Positions 1 to 8,038 of a DNA stretch of 64,000 nucleotides are shown one piece after another. Source of the stretch: a virus; IMG/VR virus record IMGVR_UViG_3300030294_000017, positions 1 through 64,000 of that record; one strand, given 5' to 3'. The notes beneath the pieces were generated by a model. It was not told where the DNA came from. It did no database searches and saw only the letters and a list, made by a program, of their open reading frames with translations. Numbering within the stretch: position 1 is the first letter of the stretch; each line of letters begins with the position of its first letter. The position numbers and the translations under genes are program-made.

Positions 1-613
1 AACCATTTTTCTTTTTGGTTTCGTGTATTTTTGATATAGTACTTGGTAGATATGACATATTTCCTACACCATATCTTTCCAAACATGTTTTCTCATATTT
101 TCCTTTGAATTCGTCAGTTTGTTGATACCATTCTACACCGTAAATTTTAAGATTTGTTTGCTTTGATTTTTCTACAAAATCTTCTATAAGCATATGATTT
201 TCGACACCATATTTTTTCAAGCATGTTTCTTTATATTTTTCTTTATATTCATCAGTTTTGGAATAATTTTCGACACCATATTTTTCTAAACAAGTCAATT
301 CTGCTTTTATATAATTTTTCTTACAATTGTCTGACCATTTTTCAGATGATTGAAATTTTTTAGCACATATTTTTGAGCAGCAAACCTGATAACAGTATTT
401 GTGTCTGTCAAAATTCGATTGCTTTCCACAAATTTCACAATATTGTATATTAAAATTACTATTAATTATATGCCACATTCTTTGTTTTGGAGTTATGTGT
501 TTGCAACTATCATCTAGAAATGAAGTTAATTCACATATTTTCCTAAATTCACATATTTTAATACTTGATTTGTATGTGTTGTTATTATACCAATTTATTA
601 AATCATTGTACAT
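1..613 (-). CDS. Homing-endonuclease-like protein with Zn cluster and KYGVEN repeats (3' partial)
   Basis: The frame is open from an ATG at 613 (MYNDLINW) to the window edge, at least 204 residues, so the C-terminus is missing. The middle holds a Cys cluster (CEICGKQ, then CYQVCCSKIC) resembling a zinc finger. After it come tandem units of about 25-30 residues built on C-L-E/K-K-Y-G-V-E-N followed by a charged K/E-rich helix (KTDEYKEKYKE, TDEFKGKYEK). Zn cluster plus KYGVEN repeats is typical of phage and giant-virus homing-endonuclease-like genes, several of which end in a VSR/EDxHD-type nuclease domain. That catalytic part would lie beyond base 1, so the nuclease assignment is inferred. It is transcribed divergently from the gp4-like gene, with 64 nt between. 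Confidence 0.7.
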   Translation of the reverse strand, partial: MYNDLINWYNNNTYKSSIKICEFRKICELTSFLDDSCKHITPKQRMWHIINSNFNIQYCEICGKQSNFDRHKYCYQVCCSKICAKKFQSSEKWSDNCKKNYIKAELTCLEKYGVENYSKTDEYKEKYKETCLKKYGVENHMLIEDFVEKSKQTNLKIYGVEWYQQTDEFKGKYEKTCLERYGVGNMSYLPSTISKIHETKKKNG

Positions 614-677
614 GTTTTTTAATTTTATTTATTTTAATCTATACGTAATACCAATTTACTAAATAAAGTAAAAGGAC

Positions 678-1175
678 ATGGGGAAATTAGAAATATTAAA
701 TCCTATTCATGCTAATAGTAGATTTCATCAAGGATATCATCACTTGGAAAATCCTGATAAATTAATAGGATATTATAATATGAAATTAGGAATAATTTAT
801 AGGAGTGGATTGGAGTTAAAATTCATTCAAGTTTTAGATTCATCATCAAAATGTAAAAGATGGTCATACGAAAGTGATGATCTAATTATTAGCTATCTTA
901 ACCCTGTAAAACAAAAAATATGTAGCTACTACCCTGATTTTTATGTTGAAATGGTTGGAAACTCTAATAAACTTACGAAATACATAATTGAGGTAAAATC
1001 ACGTAAAGATACTGAAAAACCTGACAGGGAGAAATATAAAAGTAAAGAAAAATATTTATATCAGTTGGCTATATCAGCTGTAACTGAGGCAAAGAGAAAA
1101 GCAGCCGTTGAATTCTGTAAAAATAAAGGTATGCGGTATGAATACATTACGGAAGACTATTTTATTAAGAAATGA
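678..1175 (+). CDS. T4 gp4-like head completion protein (PD-(D/E)XK fold)
   Basis: 165 aa, close to T4 gp4 (about 150 aa). T4 gp4 acts with gp50 and gp65 in head completion, letting filled heads join tails. Shared landmarks are YRSGLELKF near residue 41 (YRSNWEKFF in T4), a Trp-rich strand then YPDFYVE (D87; RRYFMDIW in T4), IIEVKSRKDTEKPD (E105-x-K107; FIEIKPKKETQPP in T4), and the end KRKAAVEFCKNKGMRYEYITED (KWKAAQSLAEKRGIKFRILTED in T4). D87 and E105/K107 fit a PD-(D/E)XK active site. This is the clearest sign in the window that the phage is a distant T4-type myovirus. The start follows an A-rich leader without Shine-Dalgarno sequence. Confidence 0.85.
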   Translation: MGKLEILNPIHANSRFHQGYHHLENPDKLIGYYNMKLGIIYRSGLELKFIQVLDSSSKCKRWSYESDDLIISYLNPVKQKICSYYPDFYVEMVGNSNKLTKYIIEVKSRKDTEKPDREKYKSKEKYLYQLAISAVTEAKRKAAVEFCKNKGMRYEYITEDYFIKK

Positions 1176-1182
1176 CATGACA

Positions 1183-1212
1183 AACTGACATATATGGTAA
1201 CTGACAAGTTAC
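1183..1212. repeat. AACTGACATA repeat cluster, copy A
   Basis: Two AACTGACA units about 17 nt apart (AACTGACATATATGG then TAACTGACAAGTTA) sit just after the gp4-like stop, upstream of the first conserved promoter block. The same units recur at 3980-4052 and, singly, near 32781, 32871 and 32975, all in gene-free stretches. Possible operator or iteron. Confidence 0.5.
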
Positions 1213-1266
1213 ACGACATTTTGTCATATAAGTTTGTAAAAAGATGTTAATAGCAACGCTTTATTT

Positions 1267-1334
1267 GTTAAAGATTGTTAAAGGTGTATGAATTGACATA
1301 TATGATAACAAATTTGGCACGACTTTTGTAGTAA
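1267..1334 (+). promoter_or_regulatory. Conserved promoter block, copy A, with sigma54-like core
   Basis: This 68-nt block is nearly identical to 4078-4145: two GTTAA(A/G)G units, ATGAATTGACATATAT, ATAACAAA, then the core TTGGCACGACTTTTGTA at 1314-1330. The core matches the sigma54 consensus YTGGCACGRNNNTTGCW with correct GG-to-G spacing, except for T in place of C in the -12 element. The block lies 41 nt before the ATG at 1371. Conservation in two intergenic regions supports promoter function. Whether host RpoN or a phage sigma factor reads it is open. Confidence 0.65.
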
Positions 1335-1370
1335 AAGAGGAAATAATCAATAATTTAAAAAATAGAAATT

Positions 1371-1598
1371 ATGACTGCAGCAGAATCAAAAGCCAAATCT
1401 TTAAAAGTTCAATCTTTAAAGAATTTTATAGGCGAAAATAGTGAAGAAATTGGTGTGTCAAAGGTTGATTCATCAACTATTAAGGGTGTCAAATACATTT
1501 CAATTCCTCAGGAATTAAGGGTATCAACGTCAATCTTTAAAAAAATAGGGATTGTAATACGTTATCATAACAATTTTTATTATTTATCAATAAAATAA
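1371..1598 (+). CDS. Hypothetical protein, 75 aa
   Basis: First gene after promoter block A; the leader AAAAAATAGAAATTATG is the standard start context in this phage. The protein is basic, with an Ala/Lys-rich N-terminus (MTAAESKAKSLKVQSLKNF) and a beta-rich C-terminus (KYISIPQEL, IVIRYHNNFYYLSIK). Similar MTAAE/MATARAL/MNSAEN openings occur in the genes at 4298 and 4613, behind the second promoter block. No family recognised. Confidence 0.7.
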   Translation: MTAAESKAKSLKVQSLKNFIGENSEEIGVSKVDSSTIKGVKYISIPQELRVSTSIFKKIGIVIRYHNNFYYLSIK

Positions 1599-1607
1599 TA
1601 TAAAATT

Positions 1608-1832
1608 ATGGCTAAAAACATTATAATTAATAAAGCTGTTTCAAACGATAACAAAATAGAATTCAGAGCTTTGGGATTGTATAATGAATGGTTCTCATTC
1701 AACGCTAACAAAGAAAATGGTTATTGGAATCTTATAAGAAGAATAGGAATGGATAAATTTCCTGTTGCTCAAAAAATACTCACAATAAAAGAAATTTATA
1801 AACTTGCAATACAAAATTGTAGTAAACACTAA
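1608..1832 (+). CDS. Hypothetical protein, 74 aa
   Basis: Begins 9 nt after the previous stop with AAAATTATG and is probably cotranscribed. Basic, with aromatic residues (LYNEWFSFNANKENGYWNLIRRIGMDKFP). No recognised domain. Confidence 0.65.
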   Translation: MAKNIIINKAVSNDNKIEFRALGLYNEWFSFNANKENGYWNLIRRIGMDKFPVAQKILTIKEIYKLAIQNCSKH

Positions 1833-1861
1833 TTATAAACTAATTTAAAAATATAGGAACT

Positions 1862-2158
1862 ATGGTAGAAATCACTGATTGCGTAAAGACAACTAAAAAT
1901 GATTATGAACTAATAACTAAAATTATTAGCAGAGCAATAGAACTTGTTAGGTTTGTACATTTAAATGAACCTATAAACCGTGGTTCATCACTAATGGATT
2001 TTGACAAATGTCATACTCACGGAAACCCTATTGATTTCAAACAACTTTTGGAATCAAATGATTCTGATTTTTATCATGATTTCTTTGGTATTAGAAACAA
2101 TATTAACAGAGAAAATGGTATGCTAGAAAATAATTTCTTACCAAGGTGTTCTAAATAA
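1862..2158 (+). CDS. Hypothetical protein, 98 aa
   Basis: Third gene of the operon behind promoter block A. Mixed composition with a His/Asp-rich centre (MDFDKCHTHGNPIDFKQ). No domain recognised. A 32-nt AT-rich spacer separates it from the sigma-like gene. Confidence 0.6.
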   Translation: MVEITDCVKTTKNDYELITKIISRAIELVRFVHLNEPINRGSSLMDFDKCHTHGNPIDFKQLLESNDSDFYHDFFGIRNNINRENGMLENNFLPRCSK

Positions 2159-2190
2159 AAATTTAATTTAACATAAGTATAATTTGAAAA

Positions 2191-3684
2191 ATGGGGATTA
2201 TGGAATATAAAACAGGTAATAAAATCTTAGATATTAGATTAAAAGTAGCTATTGATTTCGAAACTAAAAATTACTATAACTTGTCTGATACGTACAAAAA
2301 GAAATTCACACTTCAACAATGGATTGATACGCAGGTTTTTGGTAGATTGTTTTTAACAGGAACTAAACATAATTTCGTTTGGTCTAAATTTTGGCAAGAA
2401 TTTTATGAGCAGTGTTATTCCATCGCCTTTCAAGTAGTCAAAGACAGAGATATGGCTGACATAATTGTATGTAACCAATTTGACGCTTTCAGAAATAGGA
2501 AAAAATACGGCAATGCTGATCTTTATGATTTAAAAAAGAGTCTGAAAACCAAAATAGAAAAACTATCAAAAACATATGATGATGTTGATGCCGCAATTTT
2601 AAAGTCATCTATATTATTATTGAAAACCAAAATATCAATTTTAGAGGATAAATTAATTAATTTTCATTTTGAAGAATTAGAATACGCCAATAAATCACAA
2701 GATGAAATTTACGCATTAGAACTCCAAAAATTAACATCTTGTGATACAACCCTCCAAAATAATGAAATAAATCCAAACGGTTGGTTTAAACCTAAAGAGC
2801 CAATAGCGGGTTATGTTCTTATGGCTATAAGACATACAGCAATGATGGAATATAACAAAGTTAATTGTGGTAAAGTTATCAATATTTCTAAAATCATTTC
2901 CAATTCGTCAAACAAGACAATATCTGAAGGTGATTTTACAGACATAATAGCTGAGGTTAAAAGCGAGGTTGATGAAATCTATGAAATCTATAATACCAAT
3001 TTAACTGAATTCAGTATGAAATCAGAGGAAGATTTCAAACATGAAGAAATAGACCTAATACCAAAAAAGAAACTCAAAAGGGCAAAGGAATTATACGAGT
3101 TATCCAAAAACCCTGATATATTGATTGACTTCTTTTTCAATGATCTAACACACAACCAATTATTCAAGAAATATGGTTTTAATACATCGGGTGCTGTTAA
3201 GTCAATAGTGTCAAGGGCTAATAGGTTTGTCGTTTCCGTAATAGCCAACGAGATAGAAACAGAAAAGATAACCAACAGGGAAGCAGATAATGGTACTGTC
3301 AGATTTTATTATCCAAATACATACGGATGTCTTAAAGAAAGCTGTGAAATTAATAACAAGCAAAGACATGGTGAAAATATTCTATACTTTGAAAATGGCA
3401 ATATCAAAAAGAAAAAACATTGGGAAAACGGGAAATTGGTAGGTGATTTTATTACATATTACGAAAACAAAAAAGTAAAGCAAAAAGGACAATTTGATAA
3501 TGGTGAGAAAATAGGCAAATGGTTTAATTATGATGAATCGGGTAAAATCGAGGAAATCAAAATTTATGGCGATGATAACTGTTACTCATATATCATTTAT
3601 GATGAATTCGGGCAAGTAGAGGAAAAAGGACATATCAACGGATTTGGTAATCAAATAATAGATTTCTCAAAATCAATTTATTAA
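2191..3684 (+). CDS. Divergent sigma-factor-like protein fused to YwqK/MORN-type repeats
   Basis: 497 aa from the ATG at 2191; the ATG at 2200 sits in the more typical GGATTATG context and may be the real start. Residues about 68-105 (WQEFYEQCYSIAFQVVKDRDMAD..CNQFDAF) read like region 2.1-2.2 of ECF sigma factors. Residues 196-225 (GWFKPKEPIAGYVLMAIRHTAMMEYNK) resemble region 2.4. Residues 290-348 (KKKLKRAKELYELS ... DLTHNQLFKKYGFNTSGAVKSIVSRANRF) resemble the region 4 helix-turn-helix. A charged insertion of about 90 residues splits region 2. From about residue 368 onward come YwqK/MORN-like units (ENGNIKKKKHWENGKLVGDF, YYENKKVKQKGQFDNGEKIGKW). It could be the phage late sigma factor, like T4 gp55 in role; this is inferred. 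It overlaps the next gene as TAATG. Confidence 0.6.
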   Translation: MGIMEYKTGNKILDIRLKVAIDFETKNYYNLSDTYKKKFTLQQWIDTQVFGRLFLTGTKHNFVWSKFWQEFYEQCYSIAFQVVKDRDMADIIVCNQFDAFRNRKKYGNADLYDLKKSLKTKIEKLSKTYDDVDAAILKSSILLLKTKISILEDKLINFHFEELEYANKSQDEIYALELQKLTSCDTTLQNNEINPNGWFKPKEPIAGYVLMAIRHTAMMEYNKVNCGKVINISKIISNSSNKTISEGDFTDIIAEVKSEVDEIYEIYNTNLTEFSMKSEEDFKHEEIDLIPKKKLKRAKELYELSKNPDILIDFFFNDLTHNQLFKKYGFNTSGAVKSIVSRANRFVVSVIANEIETEKITNREADNGTVRFYYPNTYGCLKESCEINNKQRHGENILYFENGNIKKKKHWENGKLVGDFITYYENKKVKQKGQFDNGEKIGKWFNYDESGKIEEIKIYGDDNCYSYIIYDEFGQVEEKGHINGFGNQIIDFSKSIY

Positions 3685-3980
3685 TGAAAATAATATCGAC
3701 ATATAAAGTGACATACCAAAACGGTATGTCACAAATAAAAAATCTCATAGAGCATGAAGATTTTTTAAATGATATAAAACCTACTGATGTACAGATAGAT
3801 GCTTTGGAATCAAAGAAAAAATTTAAAGAAACAAATTATTTAAAGAAACAATTAAAGGAAAAATACGGGCAATTTTGGTTTACTAATAAATCACCAATGT
3901 ACTATGCAATTGAAAATAATGTATTGGAACTTTATAATGGAAAATCGATTTCAGTAATAATGGAAAAGTTAAAAATTTGA
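3684..3980 (+). CDS. Hypothetical protein, 98 aa, coupled to sigma-like gene
   Basis: Its ATG shares a base with the stop of the sigma-like gene (TAATG), implying translational coupling. Lys-rich with a helical middle (ALESKKKFKETNYLKKQLKEKYG). Position suggests a partner of the upstream protein, but nothing in the sequence proves it. Confidence 0.65.
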   Translation: MKIISTYKVTYQNGMSQIKNLIEHEDFLNDIKPTDVQIDALESKKKFKETNYLKKQLKEKYGQFWFTNKSPMYYAIENNVLELYNGKSISVIMEKLKI

Positions 3981-4052
3981 CTGACATACATGGCGAACTG
4001 ACATACATATTAACTGACAGGTGACATGACAAACATGTCACCTGTCAGTTAA
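3980..4052. repeat. AACTGACATA repeat cluster, copy B, with 19-bp hairpin
   Basis: Three ACTGACA units follow the stop at 3980. The last forms the left arm of a perfect 19-bp inverted repeat, TTAACTGACAGGTGACATG at 4010-4028 and its complement at 4034-4052, with loop ACAAA. An A-run rather than a T-run follows, so it is not a standard terminator on this strand. It lies 25 nt upstream of promoter block B and could be an operator or an mRNA-end structure. Confidence 0.6.
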
Positions 4053-4077
4053 AAAATGTTAAAATTATGCTTTTTGT

Positions 4078-4145
4078 GTTAAGGTTTGTTAAGGTTTTAT
4101 GAATTGACATATATAATAACAAATTTGGCATGATTTTTGTAATAA
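4078..4145 (+). promoter_or_regulatory. Conserved promoter block, copy B, with sigma54-like core
   Basis: Second copy of the block at 1267-1334, with the same GTTAAGG pair, ATGAATTGACATATAT and ATAACAAA. The core TTGGCATGATTTTTGTA at 4125-4141 keeps the GG and G spacing of sigma54 promoters but departs from consensus at two positions, including the -12 C. It lies 34 nt before the ATG at 4175. Confidence 0.6.
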
Positions 4146-4174
4146 TTTTGGAAATAATTTAAAAAATAGAAATT

Positions 4175-4285
4175 ATGAAAACAGAAATCCTCTCAGCAGA
4201 AAATCTTTATAAAATTATTGGCGTTTTATTTGTAATTGGATGCTTATCGTTTTATTGGTTGCGTGTAATTCAGGAAATAATTTAA
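4175..4285 (+). CDS. Small single-membrane-span protein, 36 aa
   Basis: ATG at 4175 in TAGAAATTATG context directly behind promoter block B. The product has one hydrophobic segment (YKIIGVLFVIGCLSFYWL) between short polar ends (MKTEILSAEN, RVIQEII). Predicted inner-membrane miniprotein of unknown role. Confidence 0.55.
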   Translation: MKTEILSAENLYKIIGVLFVIGCLSFYWLRVIQEII

Positions 4286-4297
4286 TAAATAGAAATT

Positions 4298-4600
4298 ATG
4301 GCAACAGCTAGAGCATTAACAGCCTCTGAATTGAATGCTAAACTAATTAGCTTTGGATTCAAACCCAATCAAGGAATTAAAATTGAAAATGATAATAATT
4401 ACAACGCAGACAGAATCATTTTTGGTGAAAATACTAAAAATGGTGATAGTAGCTTGGGTCTTTACATTTTCAAGCCTATGAAAGGTTATACAGACTGTGG
4501 AAACCTCTATTGTGTTTGTTGGTATTCTAAATGTAAAGCAGCACAGAAGCATGAAATAGTAAAATTGATAGAAAAATCGTTAAATATAAAAATAATTTAA
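4298..4600 (+). CDS. Hypothetical protein, 100 aa
   Basis: 12 nt after the membrane miniprotein, start context TAGAAATTATG. Contains a Cys pair in GNLYCVCWYSKCKAAQKHEIVKLIEKSL. The N-terminus (MATARALTASELNAKLISFGF) suggests a short helix-strand domain. No family recognised. Confidence 0.7.
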   Translation: MATARALTASELNAKLISFGFKPNQGIKIENDNNYNADRIIFGENTKNGDSSLGLYIFKPMKGYTDCGNLYCVCWYSKCKAAQKHEIVKLIEKSLNIKII

Positions 4601-4612
4601 AAAATACAAATT

Positions 4613-5032
4613 ATGAACTCAGCAGAAAATTACTTATCGTTATCAAATTTGCTTGAAATTAGGGAAATCATTCAAGAAGAATTATTAAAAAGGGGTTTTA
4701 CAGCACCTATACTAAAAATTGAAGAAACTGTTGACATAATGGGTTCTCATCACATTGAGCTTTCCACAGCTTATTTCCAAACCACACCCGTAATATTCAA
4801 AAAACTACGTATCACAAATTTTAATACCTCTGTAAGTATTGGTAAATTAAGTGATCTAGCCACAAATGCAACTCCAAACCTGCTTGACAAGGATTATGTT
4901 ATGGTATGGGTCACTACTAATTTATCTTATGAATCTTTTGGTGGTGGTTCAAATGGATTAAACTTACTTAATTTTTGGTTTAACGTTTTTGGAAAGAAAA
5001 AATTCGACGTTAAAATCAGCCACATAGATTAA
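4613..5032 (+). CDS. Hypothetical protein, 139 aa
   Basis: Same operon and leader type (AATACAAATTATG). Predicted alpha/beta, opening MNSAENYLSLSNLLEIREIIQEELLKRGF and ending in a Gly/Asn-rich stretch (SFGGGSNGLNLLNFWFNVFGKKKF). No domain recognised. Confidence 0.7.
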   Translation: MNSAENYLSLSNLLEIREIIQEELLKRGFTAPILKIEETVDIMGSHHIELSTAYFQTTPVIFKKLRITNFNTSVSIGKLSDLATNATPNLLDKDYVMVWVTTNLSYESFGGGSNGLNLLNFWFNVFGKKKFDVKISHID

Positions 5033-5088
5033 TTATAAAATATCCAATTATAAAATACAAACTAATTTAACAATAACAATTCATTATT

Positions 5089-5517
5089 ATGACAAAAGAC
5101 GAAGAAATAAAATTACTAACCAAACTATGCAACTCTGATAGTTATTTTTCACAGTATTTCGGTAAAAGTCTTGATTTGATGATTAACAATATCAATAACG
5201 ATGTGGCTATAGAAAATGGGCTTCCGTTTGAAGCTAAGGAAACATTTTTGAAACACGAAATAAAAACCTTGGAATCTTCAATTTTATCATTGGAATTAAT
5301 CCATAAAGATGAAATTGCAGAAAAAGAAAAGCAAATATTGGCAGAAAAAATGGGTTGGATGGATTTTCTGCTAGTTAAAGCGGAAGAATTAAAGGATGAT
5401 GGTCTTGAAATCATGGTAATAGAGGAAATAGGGTTGGATATGGTTTTAAAACGTAAACGCATATTGGAACTAAAATTATCTGAAACACAAATTGATTACT
5501 TAATATCAAAAATTTAA
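5089..5517 (+). CDS. Hypothetical protein, 142 aa, helical
   Basis: Acidic and largely helical, with a coiled-coil-like stretch (ETFLKHEIKTLESSILSLELIHKDEIAEKEKQILAEK). No enzymatic motif seen. The next gene starts 16 nt downstream. Confidence 0.7.
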   Translation: MTKDEEIKLLTKLCNSDSYFSQYFGKSLDLMINNINNDVAIENGLPFEAKETFLKHEIKTLESSILSLELIHKDEIAEKEKQILAEKMGWMDFLLVKAEELKDDGLEIMVIEEIGLDMVLKRKRILELKLSETQIDYLISKI

Positions 5518-5533
5518 TTTAACAATTATAATC

Positions 5534-6220
5534 ATGGCAAAAGCAAATTTAGTAAAAACAGCACAGAGTAATATTTACTCAAGGGGAAAAAGGGTTGAAT
5601 ATACATCATTAAAAGGTAAAAGAGAGGGGCAAATACTTTCTAAAATTGACCGCACACAACCATATGACGAAACTGACACAGTTTTAATCAAAAAGGGTGA
5701 ATCTTATTATTGGTGGCAGTTTTTACATGGTGGTAAAAATATAAGTAAAACACAACCAAGACAATCACAACTTACACAAAGTGAATTCATGTCATGTTAT
5801 TATTCCATGCAAGAGCAAATTGAGGACATTTCGGTTATAACTATAACTAATGCTGAGGAATTATCTGAATTTATTGAAAATATCAAATCCAATGCCGAAA
5901 CTCTCCGTGATGAAACCCAAGACAAATTGGATGGTATACCTGATTCTTTACAGTCCTCACCAACAGGTGAACTTATGCAAGAACGTATTGATGAAATGGA
6001 TGAAATAATATCACAATTTGACGATATTGATGTAGAATATGATGAAGACATTGATGATATTAATACAGATGTTGCTAATGATTTGGATATCAATACAGGT
6101 GTAGATGGTTGGGAAAAAGAACTACCCGAAGAAAATGTAAATGATAAAAAGCAAGAAAAGCTTCAAGAGTGGGTTGATGAAAGAATCGAAGAAATTAGAA
6201 ATGTTTGTTTTAGCTTTTAA
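5534..6220 (+). CDS. Hypothetical acidic phage protein, 228 aa
   Basis: Basic N-terminal third (MAKANLVKTAQSNIYSRGKRVEY, YYWWQFLHGGKNISKTQPRQSQLT) and a very acidic C-terminal half rich in D, E and I (DEIISQFDDIDVEYDEDIDDINTD). Two-part charge suggests a nucleic-acid-associated or scaffolding role, but no family is recognised. Confidence 0.7.
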   Translation: MAKANLVKTAQSNIYSRGKRVEYTSLKGKREGQILSKIDRTQPYDETDTVLIKKGESYYWWQFLHGGKNISKTQPRQSQLTQSEFMSCYYSMQEQIEDISVITITNAEELSEFIENIKSNAETLRDETQDKLDGIPDSLQSSPTGELMQERIDEMDEIISQFDDIDVEYDEDIDDINTDVANDLDINTGVDGWEKELPEENVNDKKQEKLQEWVDERIEEIRNVCFSF

Positions 6221-6232
6221 AAATATATAAAA

Positions 6233-7261
6233 ATGAAAACTCATAAAGTATTAGATTTAGTTTATACAGTTGAAGAAGGTCAAGACTGTTTCGATGGTAC
6301 AAATCAGGAATGTAATGATTTTGTTGTATTACAACCTAACAATTTCATGTATAAAATTGTTCCTATGACACAGGAAGAAATTGAATCACATCCAAACAAC
6401 AAACAGATTAAGGTTGTAGGTTCAATTGATCTTTCCAAGTTTGAAAAACCCTCAAAATCAGTTAGGGTTTTGAATTTAACAGGACTTTCCAAAGAACAAA
6501 AAGAGGAAGCAATAAAAACTTTGGATAATGCCATGAAATTAGAACTATATAGACCAAGGCGTTCAGCATTAATGTTATCAAGACCAAAACTTGAAATTAA
6601 GAAGAAAAACTTGGACTTACCCAAATTGGCTGTTATTTACTCAAAACTTAAAACTGAATTTGGTGACCCTGAACCAGATGATGTCAACAGGGCTTTTAAT
6701 CTTATTAAGGAAATTGAAAAGACTGAAAAAGGTCTTAATTTCCTTAACCATTTAGCAAGGGTATTCAATCCTTATAGCTTCAACCATATGTGTAAAGTTG
6801 TTGATGATGGCTCTGTTTGTTGTATTACTAACAAAAAAATCGTAGGTTTAATACCACTATCACAAAAATTGGTTGAGGCTACAAGTGTTGTGTTTGTGGC
6901 TAAAAAAGCACTTGGTAAACTTTCACAAAAGGAAATTGATAAAAGAAATAAAAATTTTGAGGAAATGCCTGAGGAATATAAAGCTCAAAGAATAGGCTAT
7001 TTCTCACTCAAATCCGATAAAAAGATTTCAACCGCAGGATTTATAGCATTAAAATATTATTTGTTGGAAGATACCACAAGACTATTAAAATTTGAGGTAA
7101 AACCACCATCTGTTGAAGAAATACTTGGCATTGATAAGGAAACCCCAAGCGAATATAATGAAAGACAAAGGAAAAACAAGCTTACATCACCCGATAGAAC
7201 AATTTTCGGTCTTGATGAAAGCAATCTTTCCAAATTACAGGCATTAAGAGAAAACATGTAA
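6233..7261 (+). CDS. Hypothetical protein, 342 aa
   Basis: Last gene before the terminator at 7271. Mixed alpha/beta with conserved-looking blocks (DVNRAFNLIKEIEKTEKGLNFLNHLARVFNPYSFNHMCKVVDDGSVCCITNKKI) and a charged C-terminus. No catalytic motif or named family identified. Confidence 0.7.
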   Translation: MKTHKVLDLVYTVEEGQDCFDGTNQECNDFVVLQPNNFMYKIVPMTQEEIESHPNNKQIKVVGSIDLSKFEKPSKSVRVLNLTGLSKEQKEEAIKTLDNAMKLELYRPRRSALMLSRPKLEIKKKNLDLPKLAVIYSKLKTEFGDPEPDDVNRAFNLIKEIEKTEKGLNFLNHLARVFNPYSFNHMCKVVDDGSVCCITNKKIVGLIPLSQKLVEATSVVFVAKKALGKLSQKEIDKRNKNFEEMPEEYKAQRIGYFSLKSDKKISTAGFIALKYYLLEDTTRLLKFEVKPPSVEEILGIDKETPSEYNERQRKNKLTSPDRTIFGLDESNLSKLQALRENM

Positions 7262-7270
7262 ATTTTAAAA

Positions 7271-7305
7271 ATGCCTCTCCTGATACAGGAGAGGCATTTT
7301 TCTTG
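7271..7305 (+). terminator. Intrinsic terminator
   Basis: Perfect 12-bp stem ATGCCTCTCCTG / CAGGAGAGGCAT with a 3-nt ATA loop, followed by TTTTTCTTG. It ends the operon that starts at promoter block B and precedes the SAM-fold gene. Confidence 0.9.
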
Positions 7306-7365
7306 CCTTTCACTATATTTAATGGAATTAACAGTTTTTATAAAAATAGAAAAACAAAGAGAATA

Positions 7366-8016
7366 ATGGAAAAACAAATAATAAATATGGAAGGAGTTTT
7401 TGATAACTTTAATATGAAAGTCGGTGAGGTAAAGAAGCTTGGTTTGGCTAGGTTATCAACTTTTGAATTTTCAAACAAGAAAAACCCATTATTTAACTTG
7501 AGAGCAATAAGAGATGGTGGGTTGAACTATATGAATGATGGTAAGTACATTAGACTTAATGTTGACGGTGAGCTTATGATGACAGATACAAAAATGGAAA
7601 TGGTTACAAATACCGATTTTTGTAATAATGCTAATGGTAGAGTTATGGTAGCTGGTCTTGGTATTGGTTTGATATTACAAAACATTAAAGACAAGGTTAA
7701 AAGCGGTGTAGTAACAGAGATTGTTATTATAGAAAAATATCAAGATGTAATAGACCTTGTTTCACCAATTTATGCTGATATGCCAATAACCTATATTTGT
7801 GCCGATATTTTGGAATATAAGCCATTAAAAGACGAAATTTTCGACACAATTTATTTCGATATTTGGGCAATAGCTGATTTTGAGGTAAATTTACCTCAGA
7901 TAAGTATGCTTCATAACAGGTGGAAATATAATAAAAATAAAAGCAATCCTAAATGTTGGATGAATTCTTGGATGCAAAAATGGATGCAAAAAGAAAATCG
8001 TGATTACAGAGCTTGA
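7366..8016 (+). CDS. Spermidine-synthase-like SAM-fold protein
   Basis: Start placed at MEKQIINMEGVFDNF; the frame is open upstream but overlaps the terminator. A Rossmann SAM-binding pattern is visible: GRVMVAGLGIGLILQNI (motif I), EIVIIEKYQDVIDLV (acidic residue after strand 2), ADILEYKPL and FDTIYFDIWA (strand 4), as in spermidine-synthase-fold methyltransferases. The tail has a short Trp/Met repeat (CWMNSWMQKWMQK). Substrate unknown; it may not be catalytic. Confidence 0.65.
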   Translation: MEKQIINMEGVFDNFNMKVGEVKKLGLARLSTFEFSNKKNPLFNLRAIRDGGLNYMNDGKYIRLNVDGELMMTDTKMEMVTNTDFCNNANGRVMVAGLGIGLILQNIKDKVKSGVVTEIVIIEKYQDVIDLVSPIYADMPITYICADILEYKPLKDEIFDTIYFDIWAIADFEVNLPQISMLHNRWKYNKNKSNPKCWMNSWMQKWMQKENRDYRA

Positions 8017-8038
8017 TCATAAATTAAGATATAAAATT

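Noticed and set aside
399-662. Plus-strand 87-aa frame
   Set aside because: It mirrors the minus-strand homing-endonuclease-like gene, has low-complexity hydrophobic composition and no A-rich start leader.
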